Program-made: the position numbers and the translations under genes
Shown here: piece by piece, positions 37,451 through 49,559 of the stretch
How the letters are laid out: each line of letters opens with the position of its first letter
How positions within the stretch are numbered: the stretch's first letter is position 1
Notes under the pieces: generated by a model
Databases searched by the model: none
Seen by the model: the letters and a program-made list of their open reading frames with translations, nothing else
Told to the model about the DNA's origin: nothing
Source: Ahaetulla prasina
Taxonomy: Eukaryota; Chordata; Lepidosauria; Squamata; Colubridae
Direction of reading: 5' to 3'
NCBI RefSeq assembly: GCF_028640845.1
Contig: NC_080546.1
Span: forward strand, 70,075,723-70,139,722
Length of the DNA: 64,000 nucleotides

Positions 37451-40180
37451 TAGTGTGTATTTAAAGTATCAATAAAATTATTCTAAGTCTAAGTGTGCAT
37501 AAGAGAACAGAATGTGTAAATATTTCATGCAAGAAGATGGAAGATTTGAGTTGTGATGACAGAAGGGCAGCCTGTACCTCCTGCACAGATCACTTTCAAA
37601 CATAGAGATGAAGAGGGAAAGAGATGGCTTTACAGCAGGGAGTGGATATGAAGATTAAGTGCACATTTGAGACCAGTGTATTCAAAAGGATCCTTGTGCT
37701 TAAGACTCTCATGGAGTCCATTCCAGTTCACGTGCAACCCATTTTGGGAAAAAAAAACATTCTCTAGTTAATCAAGAACTGCTTTCTTCAACCATTGATC
37801 TTTTTGAATGGAACATGTTTGGAGATGGCTTCTCTAGATATGCTTATTTCTGTCAGGACCATGTATCACAATAACAGTAAAGGTCACTTAGATAAATACC
37901 CATCGAATTCATGATTATAGCAAGAAAAATAACTGGTCTTCAGCAATTTCTTTGAACCTTATTTATTGGACAGATTTCAAAAATCTGTAAAAATCTGTAA
38001 AAATTGTAAGTGAGGGAAGTATGACCCTGTCTACTTTTAATTTTGGCTTCTGGTTCCATCTTCCTTTTTAGTCCTTATTAAATAAGGATAAAAATATTGT
38101 CTGAATGTTTAACTTTGTCTAAAGGTCAGAGACATAGAACAATCCAACTAATTTGTAATTAGTATTATATGACGTGTGCCTCATAAACAATTTTATATTT
38201 GCCTCAAGTCTGCCATTAGTCAGTACATGTATAAATGATCAAAGTAACAGCAGGAGAAATTGTCTCTCTCAGTGGTGTGCTCTGACATAATTTAGTTACT
38301 GACTAGCTCCGAATAAGGCAGTGCTAAAAGTGCTAAAAACAATTGATTAAATTTGGAGAATTTTGGTTTATATTCCCTATATGATCGATTAATATATTAT
38401 CAAGAGAAGAAAGCAGATGGGGAGAAATGCTTCTCAACATATCCATCCTATTCCATAATAATTGCAGTTTTGATGGCTTTTCTGGAAAGAAATGGAACCT
38501 AAAATTCCTAAAATAAATATAGTAGATCCAAGTGATGTCATAGGACACATCTGAAGGAAATTGAGCTTGTGACTGCTGTTTAAGAATTATTAAGAAAAGA
38601 AACATTTATTCTAATAATATGAGAGCAATGGAAAATAATAAATAATAAACAAAACCAGTTAAAAAGAAAGATAAAACAAAAGAAAATGAAATTTAAATAC
38701 TTTGTTGCAGAACCATGTTCTGTAACTTTCTTTGCTTGCAAACTATCCTTACAGTTGTCTCCACCAAGATTGTCTTTCGTTCTTGTTGAACTTCATTGTT
38801 CTCTACATAAGGATCTCTTCAATTCCATATAATTACAACTGTCTCAATATTTATTTATTTACTTACTGAGGCCTATATGCCATTCCAATTGAATGTGACT
38901 CTGAAAGACTTCTACTTTCAACTATTTATTCTATGAATCAATCCTCCTTTATTCTCTTATAAAAACAAACTAGTTCAAAATGTTTTTTCCAATAGTTGCT
39001 TACTTTTATATTAAATCTAAGTTCATCTAGTACTCATTTATTTTGTTACCTTAAATCCTGGGTTTAACATGGGTTTTCAGCAACCTTTTCCTACCGTACT
39101 CAATTTGTATCCAACTCTCATCCCTTTACTGACTACACAGAAACACAATCTAACACTTCTTGTTTCTTTTGACAAATATTTATTCTTTAGAATAGATAGC
39201 ATACTGAATATTATATTTGCATGATTTAAAATTTATCCTTCCATTTTCTGAGGTTTAATAAGTATTTTCCAGAGTATACAAATCTTCTTGCTTTAGTTTC
39301 CACTATTTATATACAGTATAGCTTGCGATCATTCATACCATTATCTTTCCATAATTACTTTAATTTTAATTTTTTTTATTTTTAGATCCATGTCTCTCGT
39401 TGCATCATGCAACCTAACATTCACTACAAATTATTTGTATTCTTATCCAGCAATACAAAATCATCTGCATGCAAAAATATTCTCAAATTTATATTTCAGT
39501 ATTCTGATGACATGCAAATCTATGATGTAGCACTCTGAATGGATTGAATACAGCGTAAATATATCGAAAACAAATCCAGATAAGATGAATAAGAACTGGG
39601 GTGATAATAAGAGATGTTCACTGTGAATGCTCCTTATTCCAGAGACATGATAGATTCCCTGTTCTGAATAATTGCATTCTCCAGAAATAGCTTATATACA
39701 ATTTGAATGTATTTCTGAATCCAAATTTCCATCTCATAAAGCTAATGACCAAGAGTTCTCTTTATATGCTTCAGTTACAGTATGTACATCCCTTCTTGCA
39801 AGAAAATCACCTTAAAGTTTTGAACATATATTCCAGGTTTGACTTTGTTATGTATTGCATTTGGGGGCAATTATATTAGAAACTAGAACTTCTCAAGGCA
39901 GAAATTATTCAACAACTAATTGGTACCGTGCCTGAAAATTGAAAGGCAAGGTGTCCATTAATAAAAAATAATGGGAAAATGTCAGATTTAATTGTCAGTG
40001 GGTAAAAAAAGGAATTGTCCCCTTTTCAAGTATCTATCCTCATATTGACAGAAGGCAATCGGCTGCTTTAAATGACTTCACTATAGTATGTAATAAAGAT
40101 TCTTATATTGCTGTGCTGAGTGCCTGGATAATTTCTAACAATTTTCAGCCAGGGAGTTTGACAGCTGATTTTCTTCTCCT
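37195..40180. repeat. Tandem segmental duplication, copy 1
   Basis: From CTTCTGTCCTGGCCAC to ATTTTCTTCTCCT this 2986-bp segment recurs at 40222-43273 in the same orientation. By eye the copies differ by only scattered substitutions and single-base indels, for example in homopolymers near 37540, 37615 and 37745. The segment is AT-rich and non-coding; the matching 90-aa minus-strand ORFs at 38333-38605 and 41358-41630 are duplicated by this event and resemble no protein I know. Confidence 0.95.
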
Positions 40181-40221
40181 CCGTGCTTCAGAAGCTGGGC
40201 GTGTGTGCGCGCCCTAGTCCC
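40181..40221. other. Spacer between the duplicated copies
   Basis: A 41-bp GC-rich segment including GCGTGTGTGCGCGCCC separates the two copies and occurs in neither. It is inserted or filler sequence at the junction. Both breakpoints carry CTTCT, a short microhomology. Confidence 0.85.
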
Positions 40222-43200
40222 CTTCTGTCCTGGCCACTTTTTATAGAGGTACAGTTGAGAGAATTTTAACAGACAGCATCACTGTTTGGTTTGGTGGTAG
40301 AAGATTATAGGAAGCTCTCTTCCTTTCATTCAGGATACTGCTTATAAGCACTATGTGCTTAGAGCTCAAAGATTGCTAAAGAGCTCATACACACCCTTCA
40401 CAGTCTGTTTCTGTATGCAAAGAAATTTTATTTTTGAGAGCTGTATGCAAAGAAATTTTATTTTATTGTATGCCAATTAGTGTGTATTTAAAGTATCAAT
40501 AAAATTATTCTAAGTCTAAGTGTGCATAAGAGAACAGAATGTGTAAATATTCATGCAAGAAGATGGAAGATTTGAGTTGTGATGACAGAAGGGCAGCCTG
40601 TACCTCCTGCACAGATCACTTTCAAACATAGAGATGAAGAGGAAAGAGATGGCTTTACAGCAGGGAGTGGATATGAAGATTAAGTGCACATTTGAGACCA
40701 GTGTATTCAAAAGGATCCTTGTGCTTAAGACTCTCATGGAGTCCATTCCAGTTCACGTGCAACCCATTTTGGAAAAAAAAAACATTCTCTAGTTAATCAA
40801 GAACTGCTTTCTTCAACCATTGATCTTTTTGAATGGAACATGTTTGGAGATGGCTTCTCTAGATATGCTTATTTCTGTCAGGACCATGTATCACAATAAC
40901 AGTAAAGGTCACTTAGATAAATACCCATCGAATTCATGATTATAGCAAGAAAAATAACTGGTCTTCAGCAATTTCTTTGAACCTTATTTATTGGACAGAT
41001 TTCAAAAATCTGTAAAAATCTGTAAAAATTGTAAGTGAGGGAAGTATGACCCTGCCTACTTTTAATTTTGGCTTCTGGTTCCATCTTCCTTTTTAGTCCT
41101 TATTAAATAAGGATAAAAATATTGTCTGAATGTTTAACTTTGTCTAAAGGTCAGAGACATAGAAAAATCCAACTAATTTGTAATTAGTATTATATGACGT
41201 GTGCCTCATAAACAATTTTATATTTGCCTCAAGTCTGCCATTAGTCAGTACATGTATAAATGATCAAAGTAACAGCAGGAGAAATTGTCTCTCTCAGTGG
41301 TGTGCTCTGACATAATTTAGTTACTGACTAGCTCCGAATAAGGCAGTGCTAAAAGTGCTAAAAACAATTGATTAAATTTGGAGAATTTTGGTTTATATTC
41401 CCTATATGATCGATTAATATATTATCAAGAGAAGAAAGCAGATGGGGAGAAATGCTTCTCAACATATCCATCCTATTCCATAATAATTGCAGTTTTAATG
41501 GCTTTTCTGGAAAGAAATGGAACCTAAAATTCCTAAAATAAATATAGTAGATCCAAGTGACGTCATAGGACACATCTGAAGGAAATTGAGCTTGTGACTG
41601 CTGTTTAAGAATTATTAAGAAAAGAAACATTTATTCTAATAATATGAGAGCAATGGAAAATAATAAATAATAAACAAAACCAGTTAAAAAGAAAGATAAA
41701 ACAAAAGAAAATGAAATTTAAACCCAGTTTTGTGGTAAAATTAGGTGCCTCGGCTTATATTCGGATTGGCTTATACTCGAGTATATACGGTACTTTGTTG
41801 CAGAACCATGTTCTGTAACTTTCTTTGCTTGCAAACTATCCTTACAGTTGTCTCCACCAAGATTGTCTTTTGTTCTTGTTGAACTTCATTGTTCTCTACA
41901 TAAGGATCTCTTCAATTCCATATAATTACAACTGTCTCAATATTTATTTATTTACTTACTGAGGCCTATATGCCATTCCAATTGAATGTGACTCTGAAAG
42001 ACTTCTACTTTCAACTATTTATTCTATGAATCAATCCTCCTTTATTCTCTTATAAAAACAAACTAGTTCAAAATGTTTTTTCCAATAGTTGCTTACTTTT
42101 ATATTAAATCTAAGTTCATCTAGTACTCATTTATTTTGTTACCTTAAATCCTGGGTTTAACATGGGTTTTCAGCAACCTTTTCCTACCGTACTCAATTTG
42201 TATCCAACTCTCATCCCTTTACTGACTACACAGAAACACAAATCTAACACTTCTTGTTTCTTTTGACAAATATTTATTCTTTAGAATAGATAGCATACTG
42301 AATATTATATTTGCATGATTTAAAATTTATCCTTCCATTTTCTGAGGTTTAATAAGTATTTTCCAGAGTATACAAATCTTCTTGCTTTAGTTTCCACTAT
42401 TTATATACAGTATAGCTTGCGATCATTCATACCATTATCTTTCCATAATTACTTTAATTTTAATTTTTTTTATTTTTAGATCCATGTCTCTTGTTGCATC
42501 ATGCAACCTAACATTCACTACAAATTATTTGTATTCTTATCCAGCAATACAAAATCATCTGCATGCAAAAATATTCTCAAATTTATATTTCAGTATTCTG
42601 ATGACATGCAAATCTATGATGTGGCACTCTGAATAGATTGAATACAGCGTAAATATATCGAAAACAAATCCAGATAAGATGAATAAGAACTGGGGTGATA
42701 ATAAGAGATGTTCACTGTGAATGCTCCTTATTCCAGAGACATGATAGATTCCCTGTTCTGAATAATTGCATTCTCCAGAAATAGCTTATATACAATTTGA
42801 ATGTATTTCTGAATCCAAATTTCCATCTCATAAAGCTAATGACCAAGAGTTCTCTTTATATGCTTCAGTTACAGTATGTACATCCCTTCTTGCAAGAAAA
42901 TCACCTTAAAGTTTTGAATGTATATTCCAGGTTTGACTTTGTTATGTATTGCATTTGGGGGCAATTATATTAGAAACTAGAACTTCTCAAGGCAGAAATT
43001 ATTCAACAACTAATTGGTACCGTGCCTGAAAATTGAAAGGCAAGGTGTCCATTAATAAAAAATAATGGGAAATGTCAGATTTAATTGTCAGTGGGTAAAA
43101 AAAGGAATTGTCCCCTTTTCAAGTATCTATCCTCATATTGACAGAAGGCAATCGGCTGCTTTAAATGACTTCACTATAGTATGTAATAAAGATTCTTATA

Positions 43201-43273
43201 TTGCTGTGCTGAGTGCCTGGATAATTTCTAACAATTTTCAGCCAGGGAGTTTGACAGCTGATTTTCTTCTCCT
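40222..43273. repeat. Tandem segmental duplication, copy 2
   Basis: Second copy of 37195-40180. It begins in the middle of the Rex1-like LINE sequence and carries one extra 68-bp insertion (41723-41790) missing from copy 1. After removing it the lengths are 2984 and 2986 bp. The sequence after 43273 is unique. Confidence 0.95.
41723..41790. mobile_element. 68-bp insertion present only in duplicate copy 2
   Basis: Sequence from CCCAGTTTTGTGG to TATACTCGAGTATATACGG interrupts the TTTAAA/TACTTT junction that is intact in copy 1 at about 38697. It resembles the end of a repeat common in squamates with a CTTATACTCGAGTATA palindrome. The type of element is uncertain. Confidence 0.75.
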
Positions 43274-44254
43274 ATTCTATAACAGCAGAAAAAGTGTCTT
43301 TGTATTCCTGCTTCAGACCATTTAACCAAAATTGTGCTCTGGTATCTACATATAAATACCCAGATGGTCAGCTAACCCATATTATAAAACAGAGAATTCA
43401 GTAGGTGGGACAAAGCCTGCCACTACTCAGATAGGGCTTTTTTCAATGATGCCTCAGTAGACCATACCACAATAGTAGTAGTAGTGGTAACAGTTTGATG
43501 CTGAAACCCTACATCCTTTCCAGATATATATGGCAGAATTCCAACCAAATATATAACCCTTCTCTCACAAAGTGAACATTCAAATTTTTTTCTTAGGATT
43601 TCTTGGTCCTCTAAATCCAACAACTGTCCTGATACCTATAGGAGCTCCAAGCAAATGAATAACTTCTTCAGGACCATTAAGATTAGGCTCCAGCCTCCTA
43701 CTATTTTTCTGCTACCTCCCATGTCTAGGAAGGCCTTGCATTACTGTTGGAAATCGCATCTATTTTCTACCTACTATTCCCCCTTTCTGTGACTATGTAA
43801 GGAAATAGATCTCAAATTTACTGAACCATTCAGTTTAGTAATAGTTAATCTGCAGCTCAAAACCAAAGATTGACCCAGTTTTACACTTTTCCCAGTTCTT
43901 TTGAAAGTCTTGCCTTGCTCTTTCCACATGTTGACTTTATGCCAATGTTGAGATGCAAACCATACAGAAATCACAACAGATGAACTAATTCACTGTACTT
44001 TGTGTGCTTGGAGGCTGTGGGGGTCTGAATGGGAGACAAGAGACTTTGGCTGAATTCTGCTAGAACTAGTGGCTTTGGGTGCATGGAGCTTCTGGGCCTG
44101 GGACTACTTTAATATATTTAGTTCTGGATGGGATTACACTACCTGATGCCCAGTCTGGGGATTCTCTTGGAATTGTGATTCCTGCTTGAAAGAAGATGAT
44201 AGGAAATAGGAAATTGTAGTATGCTCAAAAAGGAGGGATCAGAGCTCCCAGACT

Positions 44255-44400
44255 TTAGAATAGAATAGAATAGAATTCTTTATTGGCCAAGTGTGATTGG
44301 ACACACAAGGAATTTGTCTTGGTGCATATGGTCTCAGTGCACATAAAAGAAAAAATAAGTTCATCAAGAATCATAAGGTACAACACTTAATGACAGTCTG
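44255..44400 (-). mobile_element. Snake-type CR1/L3 LINE 3' end
   Basis: Starts with TAGAATAGAATAGAATAGAA, then TTCTTTATTGGCCAAGTGTG and ATTGGACACACAAGGAATTT. On the minus strand this is a LINE 3' end with CCAATAAAG and a (TTCTA)n tail. It is 5'-truncated to about 145 bp and inserted in the L2-like LINE. Confidence 0.8.
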
Positions 44401-44681
44401 GTGGCAGTCGTGGCTAGGACAGCCTTTGCAAAAACTTTGTGTTGTGCTCTTTCCTGGATCAGGAATCACTTCACTCGGTAACTGAAGCCCTTGTCAACTC
44501 TTGCTTGGCCTACTTGAATTACTCCAATATGCTCTACATCGGCTATCCTTGAAGAGTAACTGGAAGCTTCAGCTGGTGCAGAACACAGCTGCATGGCAGT
44601 TCTTGGAGCCCCTGTTATACTGCTGTTCCATGAACTGCAGTGGCTGCCAGTTTGCTTCTGGGTCCAATTCAAGGTTTCAGT

Positions 44682-45857
44682 TTATTTATTTATTTATTTA
44701 TTATTTGTACTTTTATACTGCCCTATCTCCCTAGGGACTCAGGGCGGTTTACAGCCACTTAAAAAACATATATATGTACAAGATAAAAACATTAAATTAA
44801 AAAACTTATTACATAGGCCGAATATTTAAAATAGAGCTATAAATAATAAAACCCCATTAAAACCAAATTTAAAATTTAAACATTTAAAATTTAAAATTCT
44901 AGTCCAGTCCTGTGCAGATAAATAGATGTGTCTTAAGCTCACGGCGGAAGGTTCGAAGGCCAGGAAGTTGGCGAAGTCCTGGGGGAAGCTCGTTCCAGAG
45001 GGTGGGGGCCCCCACAGAAAAGGCCCTTCCCCTGGGTGTCACCAGTCGGCACTGCCTGGCCGACGGCACCCTGAGGAGTCCCTCTCTGTGAGAGCGCACG
45101 GGTCGGTGAGAGGCATTCGGTGGCAGCAGACGGTCCCGTAAGTAGCCCGGCCCTATGCCATGGAGCGCTTTGAACATCATTACCAAAACCTTGAAGCGCA
45201 CCCGGAAGGCCACAGGCAGCCAGTGCAGTCTGCGCAGGAGAGGTGTTACGTGGGAGCCACGAGGGGCTCCCTCTATCACCCGCGCAGCCGCATTCTGAAC
45301 TACCTGGAGTCTCCGGGTCCTCCTCAAGGGGAGCCCCATGTAGAGAGCATTGCAGTAATCCAGACGAGATGTCACGAGAGCATGAGTGACCGTGCATAGG
45401 GCATCCCGGTCTAGAAAGGGGCGCAACTGGCGAACCAGACGAACCTGGTAAAAAGCTCTCCTGGAGACGGCCGTCAAATGGTCTTCGAAAGACAGCTGTC
45501 CATCCAGGAGGACGCCCAAGTTGCGCACCCTCTCCATTGGGGCCAATGACTCGCCCCAACAGTCAGCCGCGGCTGCAGCTGACTGTACCGGAAAGCCGGC
45601 ATCCACAACCACTCCGTCTTGGAGGGATTGAGCTTGAGCTTGTTTCTCCCCATCCAGACCCGTACGGCTTCCAGACACCGGGACAACACCTCGATAGCTT
45701 CGTTGGGGTGGTCCGGTGTGGAAAATTACAGCTGAGTGTCATCAGCGTACAGCTGGTACCTCACACCGAAACCACTGATGATCTCACCCAGCGGCTTCAT
45801 ATAGATGTTGAACAAGAGGGGCGAGAGAATCGACCCCTGAGGCACCCCACAAGTGAG
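44682..45857 (-). mobile_element. L2/CR1-type LINE with partial reverse transcriptase, minus strand
   Basis: The minus strand encodes, across one or two frameshifts, [19 protein letters not shown] near 45790-45845, then YADDTQL with the catalytic Asp pair (codons at 45738-45749). After that come LSRCLEAVRVWMGRNKLKLN, LVTSRLDYCNALYMGLPL, LQVVQNAAARVIEGAPRG and LHWLPVAFRVRFKVLVMMFK. It ends WNELPPGLRQLPGLRTFRRE and THLFICTGLD. The 3' UTR and AAATA tail reach 44682. The open frame of 259 codons at 44899-45678 is the longest ORF in the window. It is 5'-truncated, lacks the endonuclease, and is GC-rich and young-looking compared with its host L2. Confidence 0.93.
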
Positions 45858-46994
45858 GCGTTATCAAGTTATCACCTTTAAATCCCTTCTTGGCTATCTG
45901 AGAAACCAACTTACCCTAATGGTGATGGTGAAAGGGTATGCTGTGGCTCCCGTCAGCTAAGGAATTTCATCTGGCATGACCAACAGAAGTGTCTTTCTTC
46001 CCATGGCTCTCCCTCTGGAACATTATGCCCCCTGAGGTGAGATCTACACCTGCCCTTTTGGCCTTCCAAAATGCTTTGAAGAATGACTATGGCAATTAGC
46101 CTGGGGCCTCAATGGGAGCATGGTACTTTGGAACTGGCTAGTGGAGTAGATAATACCCCACCTTTTCCCTATGCGCACTTTATTCCTTCCGTCTTTACTC
46201 TGCTTTATTTCAGGTTAGTTTTATTTAAATTGAATTTTTAAATTTACGATCTTTACTTATTGTTTTCATGTTTTATAGGTGCACTTTAATTTAAGGTCTG
46301 TAAGTCACCTGGAGTCACCTTTGGTGTGATGGGTGGCATACAAGCTAAATCAATCAATCAATCAATCAATCAACTTTATGGTAAAATTACATTAACATGA
46401 TCTTGCAAGTCTGAATGTATCCTTCCTCATCTCCTTGACAGGCCAAGAAACTAAGGAGGATCTTTTCTGAGCCTCTTGTCCTTCCCACATTCCTGCTGTG
46501 GGCTAAGTTGCCTTTTATCTGCTTGTTCCCTTGGTTGCGTCTCTTCCCATGTATCCCAAGGTCATTCCCACATACCAATGCAATTTTTGTTACCCTACCT
46601 ATCTTATTGGATAGGGAAAAATAGTTTGAGTGTATTCTGCATTTTTGGCATAAAAAAGAATAGCTTAGGTATTCAATTCATTGGAAAGATCATTGGGACA
46701 CCAGCCTTTGCACCATATTTTTGACTGAAGTACATGTTCTCACTCCTTCAAGACTTATGTAATTGGTGTTTTTGAGTCTGCGATAGGTAATGGTGATTTT
46801 ATTTTAGTGGAAAAATTAAAGATTTAGTGGTGATAAGCTTCAGGCTAACAACAATGTTCACAAAATATCAAAACTTAGTAAGAACAGTAAAGAAGAACCG
46901 ATAATCACTTAGTTCGTATTATAGAAAATTATTGCATATTCCATAGAATTCATCATAATCTACTACATAGTCAATAGTGTAGGTAGTATAGTTA

Positions 46995-47170
46995 ACAGGA
47001 TAACAGTTGGAATGGACCTTGGAGGTCTTCCAGTCCAACATCCTGCTGAACCTGGAAATCATATATCATTTCAGACAAATTGTTGTCTAATCTCTTCTAA
47101 AAAAAATCCTCCAGTGTTGGAGCATCCACATCTTTTGGAAGTAAGTTGTTCCAGTGATTATGTAATGGAT
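46995..47170 (-). mobile_element. CR1 LINE 3' end, minus strand
   Basis: GGATAACAGTTGGAATGGAC followed by CTTGGAGGTCTTCCAGTCCA is the reverse complement of the CR1 3' end, continuing with TAATCTCTTCTAAAAAAAAT and AAGTTGTTCCAGTGATTA. Related to 25405-25580. Confidence 0.7.
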
Positions 47171-47695
47171 GCCCCAGAAGTCAGCTCAGACAATGAAGAA
47201 GAGCCGGATTCAGGAACTTCAAACTACATGTGTCCCGCGGGTCACAGATTGGACATGCCTGCTTGAGACCAATAATACAACCCTGCTATTAGCTTTTAGC
47301 TTTCTATAATTTAGAGCTGTACTCATATTTCCAATGGTATATAACTGCTGCTTCTTTGATATAGCTAGATATTTGCTGATTTTTCTAAACAGCAAATTAG
47401 AATTCAGATCATTGTTAGTAGTGCAGAAAATGGAAACCCTCAGACCGATTCCCTTGCCTGGCAGCAACTCTCCAAGACATACAGTATTTTCCAGTCTTAA
47501 ATGGAGGTGTTGAGGATTGTATCTGAAAATAGAAGGGTTTGAAATGGACGCAGGTAAGAAAAAGCTCTGTTGATGATTCTGTATATAAAGAGAACAGAGA
47601 CTGGATGAATGGAACTATACTATACTAGTACAGAAAAGGTTTTCAATATTGATGATGATGATGACAGTTTTATTATCTGGAGAGACTGTTTAAAG

Positions 47696-47830
47696 CAGAG
47701 GTCCCCAACCTTGGCAACTTTAAGCCTGGTGGACTTCAACTCCCAGAATTCCCCAGCCAGCTTTGCTGGCTGGGGTATTCTGGGAGTTAAAGTCCTCCAG
47801 GCTTAAAGTTGCCAAGGTTGGGGACCCCTG
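47696..47830. mobile_element. hAT-like palindromic MITE (135 bp)
   Basis: Arms CAGAGGTCCCCAACCTTGGC and GCCAAGGTTGGGGACCCCTG flank a smaller central palindrome (CCAGCCAGCTTTGCTGGCTGG region). Flanks are gtttaaag (47688-47695) and ctttaaag (47831-47838). A transcript in either direction would fold into a long hairpin. Confidence 0.92.
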
Positions 47831-48352
47831 CTTTAAAGGTTTGCCCTGAGGAGCTATTGATTTTGACTCATTACCATTGTTTTTCAGAGAAATTGCAAAT
47901 GTTTTGTGATTTTAAGTAGACATAGTTTCATATATCCTGATTACTTAACTTTGATGATACAAGAACTCATAATATTTTTGACATTCAATATATTCCAAGA
48001 AATAAAATATAATATCAAGCTTTTTCATGTGGTATTATGTATGTAGACTTTTCATTCTTTGATTAAGACATAATTAAATTTCAAAGGAATAATTCTATTA
48101 CAGTAAGATTTAATTTAATGGATTGTTTCAATTCATTTGAAGTACATTCAATAATGTACTATTTTTGTGAAAAAGGTGTTAAATAATTAAACCAGGTCTC
48201 TGTTATACAGTGTAAACAGTGGTTAAAAGTCTATTTCAATAAAAAATACAACACTATTTTAAGCAGAGTTCAGCTTTTTCCTAAACAGACAATTACTTCT
48301 TCAAAAGAAAATTTTATTTTTTTTATTTGTGTCAGGTGGATTATATAAAAGT

Positions 48353-48480
48353 AGAATAGAATAGAATAGAATAGAATAGAATAGAATAGAATAGAATAGA
48401 ATAGAATAGAATAGAATTTTTATTGGCCAAGTGTGTTTGGACACACAAGGAATTTGTCTGTAACATAAAAGTATGTTAGA
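48353..48480 (-). mobile_element. CR1/L3 LINE 3' end with expanded (TAGAA)n
   Basis: A run of about 13 TAGAA units (48353-48416) is followed by TTTTTATTGGCCAAGTGTG and TTTGGACACACAAGGAATTT. This is the same LINE end as at 44255, with the tail expanded into a microsatellite. Confidence 0.85.
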
Positions 48481-48778
48481 ACATCTAAACAATAATAGTC
48501 TATGAAGTGAGAGGCATGTTTTAATTAAAAGCTATTGGAAGCCATGAAGACACTGTAATGCAATTCATTCTCATATGCAAATAAATTAGATTCTATTGTG
48601 CAAAAATGCAACCAAGAGATATGGATACTATTTTACTTTTTTTTCTGCATTACAAATTAGCATTACAAATCAGCATTTCTTAATCTGCAGTATGTTTATT
48701 TTTTTTGTGTGCTTTATTTACTTAATAAAAAAATACTATTGATTCAGTTTCACTAAATATACATTTGTTTCTTTTCAG

Positions 48779-48946
48779 TATACATCAGCTCTTACTTACG
48801 ATGCTGTCAAAGTAATGACTGAAGCATTCCGTAACTTGCGTAAACAACGAATTGAAATTTCTAGAAGAGGAAATGCTGGGGATTGTCTTGCAAACCCAGC
48901 AGTGCCTTGGTCTCATGGTGTAGAAATAGAAAGGGCATTGAAACAG
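48779..48946 (+). CDS. GRIA2: GRIA2 exon 7 (amino-terminal domain)
   Basis: A 168-bp exon (56 codons, phase 0) between TTTCAG and GTAAGC. It encodes [20 protein letters not shown], then [20 protein letters not shown] and VEIERALKQ. This is the late amino-terminal domain of GluA2. Differences from the mammalian sequence I recall are K for Q in DAVQVM and SH for GQ in PWGQGVEIE. Confidence 0.97.
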
Positions 48947-49195
48947 GTAAGCTTTCTAGAACAAAGATATATTTTCAAGTTATCTGGGGAAATCATCAAT
49001 TGCAGTTCAAGTTACATAGAAAACCTTGGATTATTATAGCTATTATTTCTGGGAGAACTTCTTAGCAATACATAAAATAAAATATTTTTGTCTATAAGCA
49101 CAGTAAATTAATTAATTAATTAATTAATTAATTAATTAGTTTTCTATGTTTATTTGTTGAACTTTACTATGCTTTCCATTTTTTACTTCATACAG
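48947..49195. other. GRIA2: Intron 7 of GRIA2 (249 bp)
   Basis: A short intron from GTAAGC to ATACAG. It contains a (TTAA)n-type run at 49107-49139. No mobile element recognised. Confidence 0.92.
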
Positions 49196-49300
49196 GTTCA
49201 GGTGGAAGGCTTAACTGGAAATATAAAGTTTGATCAGAATGGAAAGAGAATTAACTTTACGATAAATGTCATGGAGCTGAAAAGTACTGGTCCGCGGAAG
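49196..49300 (+). CDS. GRIA2: GRIA2 exon 8 (amino-terminal domain)
   Basis: A 105-bp exon (35 codons, phase 0) between ATACAG and GTAAAT. It encodes [20 protein letters not shown] and [10 protein letters not shown]. It keeps an N-glycosylation sequon (NFT in place of NYT). It corresponds to the last part of the amino-terminal domain. Confidence 0.96.
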
Positions 49301-49559
49301 GTAAATTTAGGATAAATAGAAAGTTTCTTCTATATTCCTTCTAATTAGTACAGGAAAAGTAAATATATTAAAATGTAATGTACAATACAAAAAAATTAAT
49401 TAATGTTATGTTTATAAATTCCTTAGGATTGTTTTTAAAATGCTGCATGTTTGAAATGGAAATATAAATCATAATTACTATGAGCTATAATCATATATAT
49501 ATTACTTTGAAACTAAGGTATTTTGCTACAGAATTCTCTAACTCTTGCTTGGTTATATT

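Larger units (their letters stand above)
43990..46375 (+). mobile_element. L2-like LINE with nested insertions
   Basis: Forward pieces read ALVNSCLAYLNYSNMLYIGY (44480-44545), LQLVQNTAAWQFLEP (44567-44615) and, beyond the insertions, NIMPPEVRSTPALLAFQNAL (46020-46080), the expected C-terminal order of an L2 ORF2. The 3' UTR ends CACCTGGAGTCACCTTTGG...GGGTGGCATACAAGCT and (AATC)n at 46348-46374. It is interrupted by a CR1 3' end (44255-44400) and a GC-rich LINE in reverse (44682-45857). Confidence 0.75.
33832..48778. other. GRIA2: Intron 6 of GRIA2 (14.9 kb)
   Basis: Runs from GTAGAT to TTTCAG. It contains hAT-like MITEs (34049, 36650, 47696), L2/CR1 and Rex1-like LINEs, a tandem duplication of about 3 kb (37195-43273), an L2 copy with nested insertions (43990-46375), and a (TAGAA)n tract. 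34250-34925, 35345-36240, 43275-43985, 46380-46990, 47175-47690 and 47840-48350 hold nothing I can assign. Confidence 0.9.

Noticed and set aside
38333..41630. Repeated 90-codon minus-strand ORF (38333-38605 and 41358-41630) as a gene family
   Set aside because: The similarity is due to the 3-kb tandem duplication. Neither copy resembles a known protein and both are in AT-rich intron sequence.
44899..45678. 259-codon minus-strand ORF as a host gene
   Set aside because: It reads as the C-terminal part of a CR1/L2 reverse transcriptase, followed by a LINE 3' UTR and an AAATA tail, so it is a mobile element fragment.
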